Part shown: in pieces, positions 34,396-43,903 of the stretch
Position numbering within the stretch: position 1 is the stretch's first letter
Layout of the letters: the number at the start of each line of letters is the position of its first letter
Assembly (NCBI RefSeq): GCF_008974245.1
Contig: NZ_BBZI01000005.1
Span: 468,180 to 532,179 of the forward strand
From: Streptomyces abyssomicinicus
GTDB lineage: Bacteria; Actinomycetota; Actinomycetes; Streptomycetales; Streptomycetaceae
Length of the DNA: 64,000 nucleotides
Reading direction: 5' to 3'
Translations under genes and position numbers: made by a program
The notes under the pieces: model-generated
Told to the model about the DNA's origin: nothing
Databases searched by the model: none
Seen by the model: only the letters and a program-made list of their open reading frames with translations

Positions 34396-35327
34396 CCACC
34401 GTCGCCGCACTCCGCGACACCGCCGCGGGCCAGGGCCCGCTCGGCCACCTCGACGTCCTCGAGTCCGAGGCCGTGCACATCTTCCGCGAGGTCGCGGGCG
34501 AGTTCGAACGGCCGGTGATCCTCTTCTCCGGCGGCAAGGACTCCATCGTGATGCTGCACCTGGCGCTCAAGGCCTTCGCGCCCGCGCCGGTGCCGTTCAC
34601 CCTGCTCCACGTGGACACCGGACACAACTTCCCCGAGGTCATCGAGTACCGCGACCGTGTGGTGGCCGCACATGGGCTGCGCCTCCATGTGGCCTCGGTC
34701 CAGGACTACATCGACCGCGGTGTGCTCCGCGAACGCCCCGACGGCACCCGCAACCCGCTCCAGACGGTCCCGCTCACCGAGACCATCCAGAGCGAGAAGT
34801 TCGACGCGGTCTTCGGCGGCGGCCGCCGCGACGAGGAGAAGGCCCGCGCCAAGGAGCGCGTCTTCTCCCTGCGCGACGAGTTCTCCCAGTGGGACCCGCG
34901 CCGCCAGCGCCCCGAGCTGTGGAACCTGTACAACGGCCGGCACGCCCCCGGCGAGCACGTCCGCGTCTTCCCGCTCTCCAACTGGACCGAGCTGGACGTC
35001 TGGCAGTACATCAAGCGCGAGGCGATCGAGCTGCCGTCGATCTACTTCGCCCACGAGCGCGAGGTCTTCCGGCGCGACTCCATGTGGCTGACCGCGGGCG
35101 AGTGGGGCGGCCCCAAGGACGGCGAGACCGTCGAGAGCCGCCTGATCCGCTACCGCACCGTCGGTGACATGTCCTGCACCGGCGCCGTCGACTCCGACGC
35201 CGCCACGCTGGACCAGGTGATCGCCGAGATCGCCGCCTCCCGTCTCACCGAGCGCGGCGCCACCCGCGCCGACGACAAGCTCTCCGAGGCAGCGATGGAA
35301 GACCGCAAGCGCGAGGGGTACTTCTAA
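34392..35327 (+). CDS. cysD: sulfate adenylyltransferase subunit 2
   Basis: A 311-residue small subunit that forms APS from ATP and sulfate. The PP-loop is PVILFSGGKDSIVMLHLALK, followed by HVDTGHNFPEVIEYRD and VFGGGRRDEEKARAKERVFS, all diagnostic. The C-terminus AAMEDRKREGYF is typical. ATG at 34392 overlaps the cysC stop by four bases. Works with CysN, whose gene begins two bases after this stop. Confidence 0.95.
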   Translation: MTTVAALRDTAAGQGPLGHLDVLESEAVHIFREVAGEFERPVILFSGGKDSIVMLHLALKAFAPAPVPFTLLHVDTGHNFPEVIEYRDRVVAAHGLRLHVASVQDYIDRGVLRERPDGTRNPLQTVPLTETIQSEKFDAVFGGGRRDEEKARAKERVFSLRDEFSQWDPRRQRPELWNLYNGRHAPGEHVRVFPLSNWTELDVWQYIKREAIELPSIYFAHEREVFRRDSMWLTAGEWGGPKDGETVESRLIRYRTVGDMSCTGAVDSDAATLDQVIAEIAASRLTERGATRADDKLSEAAMEDRKREGYF

Positions 35328-35329
35328 CC

Positions 35330-36676
35330 ATGACGACCAGCACCGAACAGGCCGCCGAGCCCACCACGCTGCTGCGGTTCGCCACCGCCGGATCCGTCGA
35401 CGACGGCAAGTCCACCCTCGTCGGCCGGCTGCTGCACGACTCCAAGTCGGTCCTCGCCGACCAGCTGGAGGCCGTCGAGCGGGCCTCCGCCAGCCGCGGC
35501 CAGGACGCCCCCGACCTGGCGCTGCTCACCGACGGCCTGCGCGCAGAGCGGGAGCAGGGCATCACCATCGACGTGGCGTACCGTTACTTCGCCACGCCGA
35601 GGCGGCGGTTCATCCTCGCCGACACCCCCGGCCACGTGCAGTACACCCGCAACATGGTCACCGGCGCCTCCACCGCCGACCTCACCGTGATCCTGGTCGA
35701 CGCGCGCAACGGCGTCGTCGAGCAGACCCGCCGGCACGCCGCCCTCGCCGCCCTGCTGCGCGTCCCGCACGTCGTCCTCGCCGTCAACAAGATGGACCTG
35801 GTCGACTACGCGGAGCCGGTGTTCGCGGCCATCGCCGAGGAGTTCACCGCCTACGCCACCGAGCTGGGCGTGCCCGAGGTCACCACCGTCCCGATCTCCG
35901 CGCTGGCCGGCGACAACGTCGTCGAGCCCTCCGCGCACATGGACTGGTACGGCGGCCCCACGGTGCTCGAACACCTGGAGACCGTCCGGGTCGACGGCAC
36001 CGACGACCAGCTCCCGGCCCGGCTCCCGGTGCAGTACGTGATCCGCCCGCAGACCGCCGAGCACCCCGACTACCGCGGCTACGCGGGACAGATCGCCGCC
36101 GGCTCCTTCCGCGTCGGCCAGGAGATCACCGTGCTGCCCTCCGGCCGCACCAGCCGGATCTCGGGCATCGACCTGCTCGGCGTGCCCGTCGACAGCGCCC
36201 ACGCCCCGCAGTCGGTGACCCTGCTCCTCGCCGACGACCTGGACATCTCCCGCGGCGACCTGATAGCCCCGACCGATGCCGCCCCCGCCGTCACCCAGGA
36301 CGTCGAGGCCACCGTCTGCCACGTCGCCGACGCGCCGCTCACCGAGGGCCACCGGGTCCTCCTCAAGCACGGCACCCGCCTGGTCAAGGCGATCGTCAAG
36401 GAGATCCCCTCCCGGCTCACCCTGGACGACCTCTCCCTGCACCCGCGGCCCGGGCAGCTCGTCGCCAACGACATCGCCCGCGTCGTCGTGCGCACCGCCG
36501 AGCCGCTGCCGCTGGACGCCTACGCGCAGTCCCGGACCACCGGCGCGTTCCTCCTGATCGACCCGGCCGACGGCTCCACCCTCACCGCGGGCATGGCCGG
36601 CGACTCCTTCGCCTCCGCCCGGCGCACCGCCGAGGCCGCCCCGGCCGCGGCGGACGAGGACGGTTGGGACTTCTGA
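35330..36676 (+). CDS. cysN: sulfate adenylyltransferase subunit 1 (GTPase)
   Basis: A 448-residue EF-Tu-like GTPase that drives sulfate adenylylation by CysD. GTP-binding motifs are visible: P-loop FATAGSVDDGKSTLVGRLL, DTPGHVQYTRNMVTGAS, and VNKMDLVDY. Domains II and III (from about residue 220) follow with GQIAAGSFRVGQEITVLPSG and the C-terminal barrel ending DEDGWDF. It is the short form without a fused APS kinase, matching the separate cysC. Preceded two bases earlier by the cysD stop. Confidence 0.95.
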   Translation: MTTSTEQAAEPTTLLRFATAGSVDDGKSTLVGRLLHDSKSVLADQLEAVERASASRGQDAPDLALLTDGLRAEREQGITIDVAYRYFATPRRRFILADTPGHVQYTRNMVTGASTADLTVILVDARNGVVEQTRRHAALAALLRVPHVVLAVNKMDLVDYAEPVFAAIAEEFTAYATELGVPEVTTVPISALAGDNVVEPSAHMDWYGGPTVLEHLETVRVDGTDDQLPARLPVQYVIRPQTAEHPDYRGYAGQIAAGSFRVGQEITVLPSGRTSRISGIDLLGVPVDSAHAPQSVTLLLADDLDISRGDLIAPTDAAPAVTQDVEATVCHVADAPLTEGHRVLLKHGTRLVKAIVKEIPSRLTLDDLSLHPRPGQLVANDIARVVVRTAEPLPLDAYAQSRTTGAFLLIDPADGSTLTAGMAGDSFASARRTAEAAPAAADEDGWDF

Positions 36677-36900
36677 CCATGAACACCCCGGGTTTCTTCG
36701 GCACGTTCGCCAAGGAGGGCGGCCGTGTCGGCAGCGGCACCCTCGGCAGCGGGCAGGGCGGAGTCGCCCGATGTGCGGGCCGCGGCCGGCACATCCGGCG
36801 CCACCGACCCCGCACCGAACGAAGATCCGACCACCTCCCGGTCACCGCCTGACAGACGCGCAGGCGGTGACCGCGGGGCCACCGAGAGGACACCCTCCCC

Positions 36901-38004
36901 GTGCCTGCCAACCGCTCCCCGTTCCGCCGGGGTGCCGCCTTGGTCGCCGTGCTCCCGCTGCTGGCGCTCGCCGCGTGCGGCTACGGCTCCCAGGCGAAGA
37001 GCGACACGCGGAACGCCGTGCCCGTGGGGAAGAAGACCGACGGCCTGGACTCCGTCCGCATCGGCTACTTCGGCAACCTCACCCACGCCACCCCGCTGGT
37101 CGCCAACAACCAGGGCTTCTTCCAGAAGGAGCTCGGCGGTACGCGGGCCACCTACCAGGTGTTCAACGCGGGCCCCTCCGAGATCGAGGCGCTCAACTCG
37201 GGCTCCGTGGACATCGGGTGGATCGGCCCCTCACCGGCCGTCAACGGCTACACCAGGTCCGAGGGCAGGAACCTCCGCATCATCGGCGGGTCCGCCTCCG
37301 GCGGCGTCAAACTGGTGGTGAACCCGGACCGGGTCAAGTCGGCGGCGGACGTCAAGGGCAAGCGGATCGCCACCCCGCAGCTCGGCAACACCCAGGACGT
37401 GGCCTTCCTCCACTGGATCTCCGAGCAGGGCTGGAAGGTCGACGCGGAGAGCGGCAGGGGCGACGTCTCCGTCGTCCGCTCCGACAACAAGGTGCTCCCG
37501 GGAGCCTTCGCGTCCGGCTCCGTCGACGGCGCCTGGGTGCCCGAGCCGACGGCCTCCAAGCTGGTCGCCGACGGCGGGAAGGTACTGCTGGACGAGACGA
37601 GCCTGTGGCCGGACCAGCAGTTCGTGATCACCAACATCGTCGTCTCCCAGACGTTCCTCGCCGAGCACCCCGAAGCCGTCGAGGCCGTCCTGCGGGCCTC
37701 CGTCAAGGCCAACGAGTGGATCAACGCCCACCCCGACGAGGCCAAGCGGGCCGCCAACGCCCAGCTGGAACAGGACTCCGGCAAGGCGCTGCCCGCCGAG
37801 GTCCTCGACCCGGCGTGGGAGTCCATCCGGATCACCGACGACCCGCTGGCCGCCACCCTGGACACCCAGGCCTCCCACGCCGTCGACGCGGGCCTCCTGG
37901 AGAACCCGCGGCTGGACGGCATCTACGACCTGCGGCTCCTCAACAAGGTCCTGAAGCAGGACGCGAAGCCCGCCGTCGGCGACGCCGGCCTCGGCACCGA
38001 CTGA
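36901..38004 (+). CDS. ssuA: ABC transporter substrate-binding lipoprotein, sulfonate type
   Basis: A 367-residue lipoprotein. The signal ends in a lipobox (LLALAACGYG, Cys about residue 26). The mature part has VRIGYFGNLTHATPLVANNQ and NAGPSEIEALNSGSVDIGWI, typical of the SsuA/TauA/NrtA group that binds organosulfonates or similar anions. Position after cysN and before a matching ATPase and permease supports sulfonate or another sulfur source. GTG at 36901 with GAGAGG upstream. The 224-base gap after cysN contains no convincing gene. Specificity is inferred. Confidence 0.88.
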   Translation: MPANRSPFRRGAALVAVLPLLALAACGYGSQAKSDTRNAVPVGKKTDGLDSVRIGYFGNLTHATPLVANNQGFFQKELGGTRATYQVFNAGPSEIEALNSGSVDIGWIGPSPAVNGYTRSEGRNLRIIGGSASGGVKLVVNPDRVKSAADVKGKRIATPQLGNTQDVAFLHWISEQGWKVDAESGRGDVSVVRSDNKVLPGAFASGSVDGAWVPEPTASKLVADGGKVLLDETSLWPDQQFVITNIVVSQTFLAEHPEAVEAVLRASVKANEWINAHPDEAKRAANAQLEQDSGKALPAEVLDPAWESIRITDDPLAATLDTQASHAVDAGLLENPRLDGIYDLRLLNKVLKQDAKPAVGDAGLGTD

Positions 38005-38071
38005 CCACGATCGCGCCGCCGGTCCACGGCGGGCGACCACATCCATCCGTGAGCTCCCCCAGGAGGTGACC

Positions 38072-38863
38072 ATGGCGACCTTCACCCTCGCCACGGCAGA
38101 GGACACCGGGACCGACGTCCGCAGCGCCGCGCGCATCGAGCACGTCTCCAAGTCCTTCGCCGGGCCCGCCGGAACCCAGCTCGTCCTGGACGACATCAGC
38201 CTCGAGGTCGCCCCCGGCGAGTTCGTGACCCTTCTGGGGGCCTCCGGCTGCGGCAAGTCCACCCTGCTCAACCTGGTCGCCGGCCTCGACCGGCCGACCT
38301 CGGGCGCCATCACCACCGACGGCCGCCCCGCCCTGATGTTCCAGGAACACGCCCTGTTCCCCTGGCTGACCGCCGGCAAGAACATCGAACTCGCCCTGAA
38401 GCTCCGGGGCGTCGAGAAGAACCTGCGCCGCGAGCGGGCCGAGGAACTCCTCGAACTGGTGCGTCTGAAGGGCGCGTACGGCAAGCGCGTCCACGAGCTG
38501 TCCGGCGGCATGCGCCAGCGCGTCGCCCTCGCCCGCGCCCTCGCCCAGGACAGCCGGCTGCTGCTGATGGACGAGCCGTTCGCCGCGCTCGACGCCATCA
38601 CCCGCGACGTGCTGCACGACGAACTCACCCGGATCTGGCGGGAGACCAACGTCTCGGTCCTCTTCGTCACCCACAACGTGCGCGAGGCGGTACGGCTCGC
38701 GCAGCGGGTCGTGCTGCTCTCCTCCCGGCCCGGCCGCATCGCCCGCCAGTGGCAGGTCGACATCGAGCACCCGCGCCGCATCGAGGACGCCGCGGTCGCC
38801 GAGCTGTCCGTAGAGATCACCGAACAACTCCGTGGGGAGATCCGCCGTCATGGCCAGCACTGA
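38072..38863 (+). CDS. ssuB: ABC transporter ATP-binding protein, sulfonate type
   Basis: A 263-residue ATPase with Walker A LLGASGCGKSTLLNLVAGLD, Q-loop MFQEHALFPWLT, signature LSGGMRQRVALARALA, Walker B RLLLMDEPFAALD and switch His in FVTHNVREA. The EHALFPWLT context and HTFVTHN-like end are typical of SsuB/TauB/NrtD. ATG at 38072 is preferred over the GTG at 38066 because AGGAGG lies at 38061-38066. Its 3' end overlaps the permease start by 14 bases. Confidence 0.9.
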   Translation: MATFTLATAEDTGTDVRSAARIEHVSKSFAGPAGTQLVLDDISLEVAPGEFVTLLGASGCGKSTLLNLVAGLDRPTSGAITTDGRPALMFQEHALFPWLTAGKNIELALKLRGVEKNLRRERAEELLELVRLKGAYGKRVHELSGGMRQRVALARALAQDSRLLLMDEPFAALDAITRDVLHDELTRIWRETNVSVLFVTHNVREAVRLAQRVVLLSSRPGRIARQWQVDIEHPRRIEDAAVAELSVEITEQLRGEIRRHGQH

Positions 38864-39755
38864 CACCTCCGCAGCCGCCAAGGAAGACCGGCAGGCCGAC
38901 GACACCGCCGGGCTCGAGGCAGGCCTCGACGCCCTGGAGGCGGTGGAGCCCTGGCGCACACCGCTGCGGCAGACCCTGCTGCGCAAGGTCCTCCCCCCGG
39001 TCGTCGCCGTCCTGCTCGTCGGTGTGGTCTGGCAGCTGCTGGTCTCCCTGAAGATCGTCGACGACCCCACCAAGCTGCCCGCCCCCTCGGAGGTCTGGGC
39101 CGAGGTCGAGGCGTCGTGGCTCGAGGGTGAACTCCTCGGCTACATCTGGACCAGCGTCTCCCGCGGCCTGCTCGGCTTCCTGATGGCCCTGGCCATCGGC
39201 ACCCCGCTCGGTCTGCTGGTCGCCCGGGTGAAGTTCGTCCGCGCCGCGATCGGACCGATCCTCTCCGGCCTCCAGTCGCTGCCCTCGGTCGCCTGGGTGC
39301 CGCCCGCCGTCATCTGGCTCGGCCTCAACAACTCCATGATGTACGCGGTGATCCTGCTGGGCGCCGTGCCCTCCATCGCCAACGGGCTGGTCTCCGGCGT
39401 CGACCAGGTGCCCCCGCTGTTCCTGCGGGCCGGACGCACCCTGGGCGCCACCGGGCTCAAGGGTGCCTGGCACATCGTGATGCCGGCCGCGCTGCCCGGC
39501 TACGTGGCCGGCATGAAGCAGGGCTGGGCGTTCTCCTGGCGCTCCCTCATGGCCGCCGAGATCATCGCCTCCTCGCCCGATCTCGGCGTCGGGCTGGGCC
39601 AGTTGCTGGAGAACGGCCGCAACGCCTCCTCCATGTCCATGGTCTTCCTCGCCATCATCCTGATCCTGGTCGTCGGCATCGCCATCGACCTGCTGATCTT
39701 CAGTCCCCTGGAGCGGCGGATCCTGCGCGGCCGCGGTCTCCTCGTCAAGAGCTGA
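38850..39755 (+). CDS. ssuC: ABC transporter permease, sulfonate type
   Basis: A 301-residue membrane protein with about six helices. The first is VVAVLLVGVVWQLLVSL; the EAA-like coupling loop reads RAGRTLGATGLKGAWHIVMPAALPG. FSWRSLMAAEIIASSPDLGVG is the usual block near the C-terminus of SsuC/TauC. ATG at 38850 lies inside the end of ssuB, with GGGGAGA upstream. Partners are the lipoprotein and ATPase before it. Confidence 0.9.
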   Translation: MASTDTSAAAKEDRQADDTAGLEAGLDALEAVEPWRTPLRQTLLRKVLPPVVAVLLVGVVWQLLVSLKIVDDPTKLPAPSEVWAEVEASWLEGELLGYIWTSVSRGLLGFLMALAIGTPLGLLVARVKFVRAAIGPILSGLQSLPSVAWVPPAVIWLGLNNSMMYAVILLGAVPSIANGLVSGVDQVPPLFLRAGRTLGATGLKGAWHIVMPAALPGYVAGMKQGWAFSWRSLMAAEIIASSPDLGVGLGQLLENGRNASSMSMVFLAIILILVVGIAIDLLIFSPLERRILRGRGLLVKS

Positions 39756-39767
39756 GCGGTTCCCGTC

Positions 39768-40547
39768 ATGCACCACGCCCCCGTCCTCCTCGTCGTCGCC
39801 CACGGCAGCCGCGACCCCCGCCACGCCGCCACCGTCCACGCGCTGGTGCGGCGGGCGCGGGACCGCCGGCCCGGCCTGCGGGTGGAGACCGCGTTCCTCG
39901 ACTTCAACCTGCCCTCGGTGACCGGGGCGTTGGAGTCGCTGGCCGGCGAGGGGGTCCGGGACGTGGTCGTCCAGCCGCTGCTGCTCACCCGCGCCTTCCA
40001 CGCCAAGGCCGACATCCCCGCGGTGCTGCGCCAGGCACCGCCGTCGTTGCGGATCCGCACCGCCGAGGTGCTGGGCCCGGACCCGCTGCTGCTGCTGGCC
40101 CTCGAGCGGCGGCTGCACGAGGCGGGACTGGCCCCCGCCGACAAGCCGGCCACCGGGGTCGTCCTGGCCTCGGCGGGCTCCACCGACCCGGAGGCGATCG
40201 CGGTGATCGCTGACATCGCGCGGGAGTGGCGGCACACCGGTTGGTGCGCCGTGCGACCCGCGTTCGCCTCCGCGGCGACTCCCGGGGGGTTCCCGCGCAC
40301 CGAGGACGCCGTGCGGGAACTGCGGGCCGCCGGATGCGAGCGGGTGGCCGTCGCCCCCTACGTCCTCGCCCCGGGCCGCCTCCCCGACCGCATCGCGGCC
40401 GGCGCCGCCGCGGCCGGCGCGGACGTCCTCGCCGACGTCCTCGGCCCGGCACCCGAGGTGGCGCGGCTCCTGCTGGCGCGCTACGACGCGGCGCGCCGGG
40501 CGGCGGAGGGCGGGCTCACGGGGCCGTCGTCAGCTCTGACAGCTTGA
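39768..40547 (+). CDS. sirohydrochlorin chelatase (CbiX-like)
   Basis: A 259-residue class II chelatase with two CbiX/SirB repeats. The first repeat has the catalytic His in LLVVAHGSRDPRHAATV and VVVQPLLLTRAFHAKADIP; in the second repeat the matching block is VVLASAGSTDPEAIAVI, lacking the His. It inserts iron into sirohydrochlorin to make siroheme, the cofactor SirA needs, which explains its place at the end of the operon, 12 bases after ssuC. Its 3' end overlaps the convergent DUF1697 gene by 32 bases. Confidence 0.87.
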   Translation: MHHAPVLLVVAHGSRDPRHAATVHALVRRARDRRPGLRVETAFLDFNLPSVTGALESLAGEGVRDVVVQPLLLTRAFHAKADIPAVLRQAPPSLRIRTAEVLGPDPLLLLALERRLHEAGLAPADKPATGVVLASAGSTDPEAIAVIADIAREWRHTGWCAVRPAFASAATPGGFPRTEDAVRELRAAGCERVAVAPYVLAPGRLPDRIAAGAAAAGADVLADVLGPAPEVARLLLARYDAARRAAEGGLTGPSSALTA

Positions 40548-41064
40548 GGACCGTGTTCCAGTTCCGGGTGGTGGCGACGAGACCCTTGGTCAGGCCGGGC
40601 CTGGCGAGCTGTTCCGCGAGCTTGGAGCGTCCCATGCCGTCGGGCAGGTACAGGTAGAGCGCGCGGTCGCCGAGGCGGAACTCCTCCGGGAGGTACGCCT
40701 CGCGGTCCAGCCCGTCGAAGCGGTCCTCCCGCACGTCACGGTCCAGGAAGGTGACGTGCAGCTGCCTGCCCTCCAGCTCGGCGGCGGGGAAGGGACAGCC
40801 GGCGACGATCCGGGCGAGGTAGGCGTGGTCGCGGACCAGCACGTCGCAGGTGAAGCCGAAGCGCTCCGCCAGCGCCGTGGAGAGCTCCGCGGCCAGCGAC
40901 TCCTCGTCACCGTGCGCGGCCGTGAACACGGCCTGACCGCTCTGCAGGTACGTCCGCGCCTCCGCGTGTCCGAGCTCCTCCAGCAGGGACCGCAGTTCGG
41001 CCATCGGCAGCTTCCGCCCGCCGCCCACGTTGATCCCGCGCAGCAGCGCCGCATACGTCGTCAT
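40516..41064 (-). CDS. DUF1697 domain protein
   Basis: A 182-residue protein that begins TTYAALLRGINVGGGRKLPM and continues LRSLLEELGHAEARTYLQSG, the standard start of DUF1697 proteins. Later blocks HVTFLDRD and RNWNTVLKLSEL are also typical. No activity is known for the family; structures are ferredoxin-like. ATG at 41064. Convergent with the chelatase gene and divergent from the flavoprotein gene, so it is outside the sulfur operon. Confidence 0.85.
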   Translation of the reverse strand: MTTYAALLRGINVGGGRKLPMAELRSLLEELGHAEARTYLQSGQAVFTAAHGDEESLAAELSTALAERFGFTCDVLVRDHAYLARIVAGCPFPAAELEGRQLHVTFLDRDVREDRFDGLDREAYLPEEFRLGDRALYLYLPDGMGRSKLAEQLARPGLTKGLVATTRNWNTVLKLSELTTAP

Positions 41065-41128
41065 GGCGGCCACATTACGGCGGGGCCCGGACTTGCGCGG
41101 GGTTACGCGACCGCTGTGGACTGCGCGG

Positions 41129-41683
41129 GTGACGAGGACGAGGACGCTGTATCTGATCGGGTGCGCCGCACCGCCGCTGGACCGGATCGACACGGGGGTG
41201 CGGCTGGCCCGGGAGGCCGGGTGGGAGGTGTGCGTCCTGCTCACGCCCGCCGCGCGGGAGTGGGTGGGGGACCCCTGGGAGCTGGAGGCCCGCGCCGGGT
41301 GTCCCGTGCGGTGGGAGTACGGGGGCGAGGAGGACCCCCTGCCCGCGCCCGACGCGCTGCTGGCCGCGCCGCTGACGGTCAACTCGCTGGCGAAGTGGGC
41401 CTGCGCGATGTGCGACAACCGGGCCCTGCTGGCGCTCACCGAAGGGCTCGGCCGGGGGCTGCCCGTCGTCGCGCTGCCGTACTTCAACGACGCGCTGGCC
41501 GCGCACCCCGCCGTCGGCCGGCACGCGGCGTTCCTGCGGGACGCGGGCGCCCGGGTGCTGCTCGGCGAGGGAGGGTTCGTCCCGCACCGGCCGAGACAGG
41601 ACGACGTGGCCGCCTACCCGTGGCAGGCGGCCGTCGACGCGTTGCCCGCGCCGCACGGCGGGCGGCCCGGGGCGCCGCACTGA
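41129..41683 (+). CDS. flavoprotein (HFCD/Dfp-like fold)
   Basis: A 184-residue protein of the homo-oligomeric flavin-containing cysteine decarboxylase family. It shows LYLIGCAAPPLDRIDTGVRL at the start, the APLTVNSLAKWACAMCDN segment that matches the flavin-contacting PxxxNTxxK motif, and LPVVALPYFNDALAAHP. Members decarboxylate cysteine adducts in CoA or lantipeptide synthesis; stand-alone Streptomyces copies are uncharacterised. GTG at 41129. Convergent with the glycosyltransferase gene eight bases away. Confidence 0.75.
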   Translation: MTRTRTLYLIGCAAPPLDRIDTGVRLAREAGWEVCVLLTPAAREWVGDPWELEARAGCPVRWEYGGEEDPLPAPDALLAAPLTVNSLAKWACAMCDNRALLALTEGLGRGLPVVALPYFNDALAAHPAVGRHAAFLRDAGARVLLGEGGFVPHRPRQDDVAAYPWQAAVDALPAPHGGRPGAPH

Positions 41684-41690
41684 ACGGCGG

Positions 41691-42893
41691 TCAGCGGCGC
41701 GGGAGTTCCGCCTCGATCAGGTCGGCGGCGCGGCGGGTGCCGCCCTCCTCGGCCATCCCGGCGCGGATCGCGGCCAGCCGGGCCGCCACCTGAGGGTCGT
41801 CGACCAGGGCGAGGGCGGTGGCGCGCAGGGTCGCCGCCGTGGCCTCCTCGGTGGGCACCTGCCGGGCGACGCCCAGGGCCACCAGCGTCTCGGCGTTGCC
41901 GAACTGGTCCGCCGCCTGGGGGACCGCGATCATCGGCGTGGCGCTCGCCATGCCCTCCTGGCTGCCTCCGGCGCCCGCGTGGGTGACGAACAGGTCCGCC
42001 TCGGCGAGCACCGCCCGCTGCGGGACCCAGTCGTGGACCTCCACGGAGGGCGGAACCTCGCCGAGTTCGGCCGGGTCGACGTGCTTGCCGATCTGCAGCA
42101 CGGTGTGCCAGCCGGGCAGGTCGCCGAACGCCTTCACGCACTCGCGGTAGAACCCGGGCCGCCGGGTGAAGGCCGAGCCGAGCGACACCAGGACGACCTT
42201 GTCCGCCCCGGCCGGGCGCTCCCAGCCGCCCTGGGCCGCCGGGTCGTCCTGGCAGGCGCCGACGAACGTGTACACGTCCTCGTTCACCCGGTCGGCGCTG
42301 GGCTGCAGGACACGCGGGATGAGGACCAGGGCACGGTCGGGGCGCCCGCCGAACGAGTCGGGGTCCAGCGGCACGCCGTTGTCGTCCAGCCACTTCTGGA
42401 ACCGGGCGTAGTACGCCTGGCCCCGCGGGGTCTTCCGCGGCTCCTCCCAGAGCGGTTCGCCGACCTCCTTCTCGTACCCCTCCCAGGCCACCATGGCGGG
42501 CGAGAGGCAGACCGCCGGAACGCCCCAGCGGTGCGCGAGGACGCGGGCGGGGTAGGCGGCGATGTCGTACAGGACCAGATCGGGGCGGTCGCCCTCGTAG
42601 GCGGCCTCCAGCTGCGGGAGCGCCTGGATCGCGTCGGCGAGGAACGGCTCGACGTTGTCCAGCAGGGTGGAGCCCCATGCCTCCGGCGGGTCCTCGGGCG
42701 AGGGCAGCGTGGAGGTCCACGGAGTGACCTGCGCGCCGGTTGCCGCCACCTTGCCGGCGAGGGCCGCGGGGATCGCGTAGCTGACGCGATGCCCGCGCCG
42801 CACCAGTTCGCGGATCACCTCCAGGCTCGGGTTCACGTGGCCGTGGGCGGCGATGGAGAACATGGCGATGTGTGCGGGGTGAGGGGTGGTCAT
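41691..42893 (-). CDS. macrolide glycosyltransferase, OleD/MgtA-like
   Basis: A 400-residue GT1 enzyme. The start [20 protein letters not shown] contains the catalytic His and is nearly identical to the remembered OleD sequence; [27 protein letters not shown] and [20 protein letters not shown] follow. The UDP-sugar motif is [20 protein letters not shown]. OleD-type enzymes inactivate macrolides by 2'-O-glucosylation and accept many phenols. ATG at 42893. No macrolide synthase lies in the window, so a general detoxification or self-resistance role is inferred. Confidence 0.92.
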   Translation of the reverse strand: MTTPHPAHIAMFSIAAHGHVNPSLEVIRELVRRGHRVSYAIPAALAGKVAATGAQVTPWTSTLPSPEDPPEAWGSTLLDNVEPFLADAIQALPQLEAAYEGDRPDLVLYDIAAYPARVLAHRWGVPAVCLSPAMVAWEGYEKEVGEPLWEEPRKTPRGQAYYARFQKWLDDNGVPLDPDSFGGRPDRALVLIPRVLQPSADRVNEDVYTFVGACQDDPAAQGGWERPAGADKVVLVSLGSAFTRRPGFYRECVKAFGDLPGWHTVLQIGKHVDPAELGEVPPSVEVHDWVPQRAVLAEADLFVTHAGAGGSQEGMASATPMIAVPQAADQFGNAETLVALGVARQVPTEEATAATLRATALALVDDPQVAARLAAIRAGMAEEGGTRRAADLIEAELPRR

Positions 42894-42977
42894 GGGGCGA
42901 ACCTAACGGGGCGTCGCGCACGCTTCATCCCATTTACGCCCGCGGCACGGACTGCCGCACCGGCTTCGACTCCGATT

Positions 42978-43010
42978 CCGGCACGGACTCCGGCACGGAC
43001 TCCGGCACCG
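42978..43010. repeat. 12-bp tandem repeat in the glycosyltransferase-transporter gap
   Basis: CCGGCACGGACT occurs twice exactly and a third time in part. The 150-base gap between the glycosyltransferase start and the ATPase stop holds nothing else. Confidence 0.6.
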
Positions 43011-43043
43011 GCGGACCCGAGCCGCCCCGTGGCCGCCGCGGGG

Positions 43044-43859
43044 TCACAGCGGGGCGCGGACGCGGGCGGTGGGGACGACCACGGGGGAGCCGTCGCCGGG
43101 GGCGGTGAGGATGTCGGCGTCGATGCCGTAGAGGTCCTTGACGAGGGCGGCGGTGACGACGTCACGGGGCGCGCCCTCGGCCACGACCCTGCCCGACTTC
43201 ATGGCGACCACCCGGTCCGCGTACCGTGCCGCCAGAGCGAGGTCGTGCAGCACCATCACCACCGTGCGCCCCGCCGCCGCGACCTCACGGACCAGCTCCA
43301 GCACCTCCACCGCGTGGCCGAGGTCGAGCGCGGAGGTCGGCTCGTCGAGGAGCACCACCGGCGTCTCCTGGGCGAGCACCACCGCCAGCCAGCACCGCTG
43401 CCGCTGCCCGCCGGAGAGGCGGTCGACCCTGCGGCCGGCCAGCTCCAGCGTGCCGGTGGCCTCCAGCGCGGCCCGCACCGCCGCCTCGTCCTCGCGGGAC
43501 CACTGCCGCAGCAGCCCCTGGTGCGGGTGGCGCCCGTAGCGCACCAGCCCCGCCACGGTGACGGCCTCCGGCGCGGTCGGCGCCTGCGGCAGCAGCCCGA
43601 TGCGGCGCGCGGCGGTACGGCGCCCGAGCCGCCGGACGTCCTCGTCGCCCACCCGCACGGTGCCCGCCTCGGGATCGTGCAGCCGGGCGACGGAACGCAG
43701 CAGGGTGGACTTGCCGCACCCGTTGGGCCCGACGATCGCGACCACCTCGCCCGCCGGCACCGACAGGTCGACGCCGTCGACGACCCGTCGGCCGGGGTAG
43801 CCGGCGACCAGGCCCTGGACCTCCAGGCGGAGGCCTTCGGCGGAGCTCTTCAGGCTCAA
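43044..43859 (-). CDS. iron-siderophore ABC transporter ATP-binding protein
   Basis: A 271-residue FepC/FecE-type ATPase. Walker A is IVGPNGCGKSTLLRSVARL, the signature LSGGQRQRCWLAVVLAQ, Walker B PVVLLDEPTSALDLGHAVE, and the switch His lies in VVMVLHDLALAARYADRVV. The segment RRIGLLPQAPTAPEAVTVAG is usual for siderophore importers. It uses a TTG start, supported by GAGAGGA nine bases upstream. It follows the two permease genes after a 102-base gap filled by an octamer repeat. Confidence 0.9.
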   Translation of the reverse strand: MSLKSSAEGLRLEVQGLVAGYPGRRVVDGVDLSVPAGEVVAIVGPNGCGKSTLLRSVARLHDPEAGTVRVGDEDVRRLGRRTAARRIGLLPQAPTAPEAVTVAGLVRYGRHPHQGLLRQWSREDEAAVRAALEATGTLELAGRRVDRLSGGQRQRCWLAVVLAQETPVVLLDEPTSALDLGHAVEVLELVREVAAAGRTVVMVLHDLALAARYADRVVAMKSGRVVAEGAPRDVVTAALVKDLYGIDADILTAPGDGSPVVVPTARVRAPL

Positions 43860-43903
43860 GACGGTTGTTCCTCTCAGGCGCTCAGGCGTATAGGCGTTCA
43901 GCG

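Noticed and set aside
36679..36852. Small frame between cysN and the sulfonate-binding lipoprotein gene
   Set aside because: It starts two bases after the cysN stop but has no ribosome site, no recognisable motif and an Arg-rich tail; more likely untranslated spacer.
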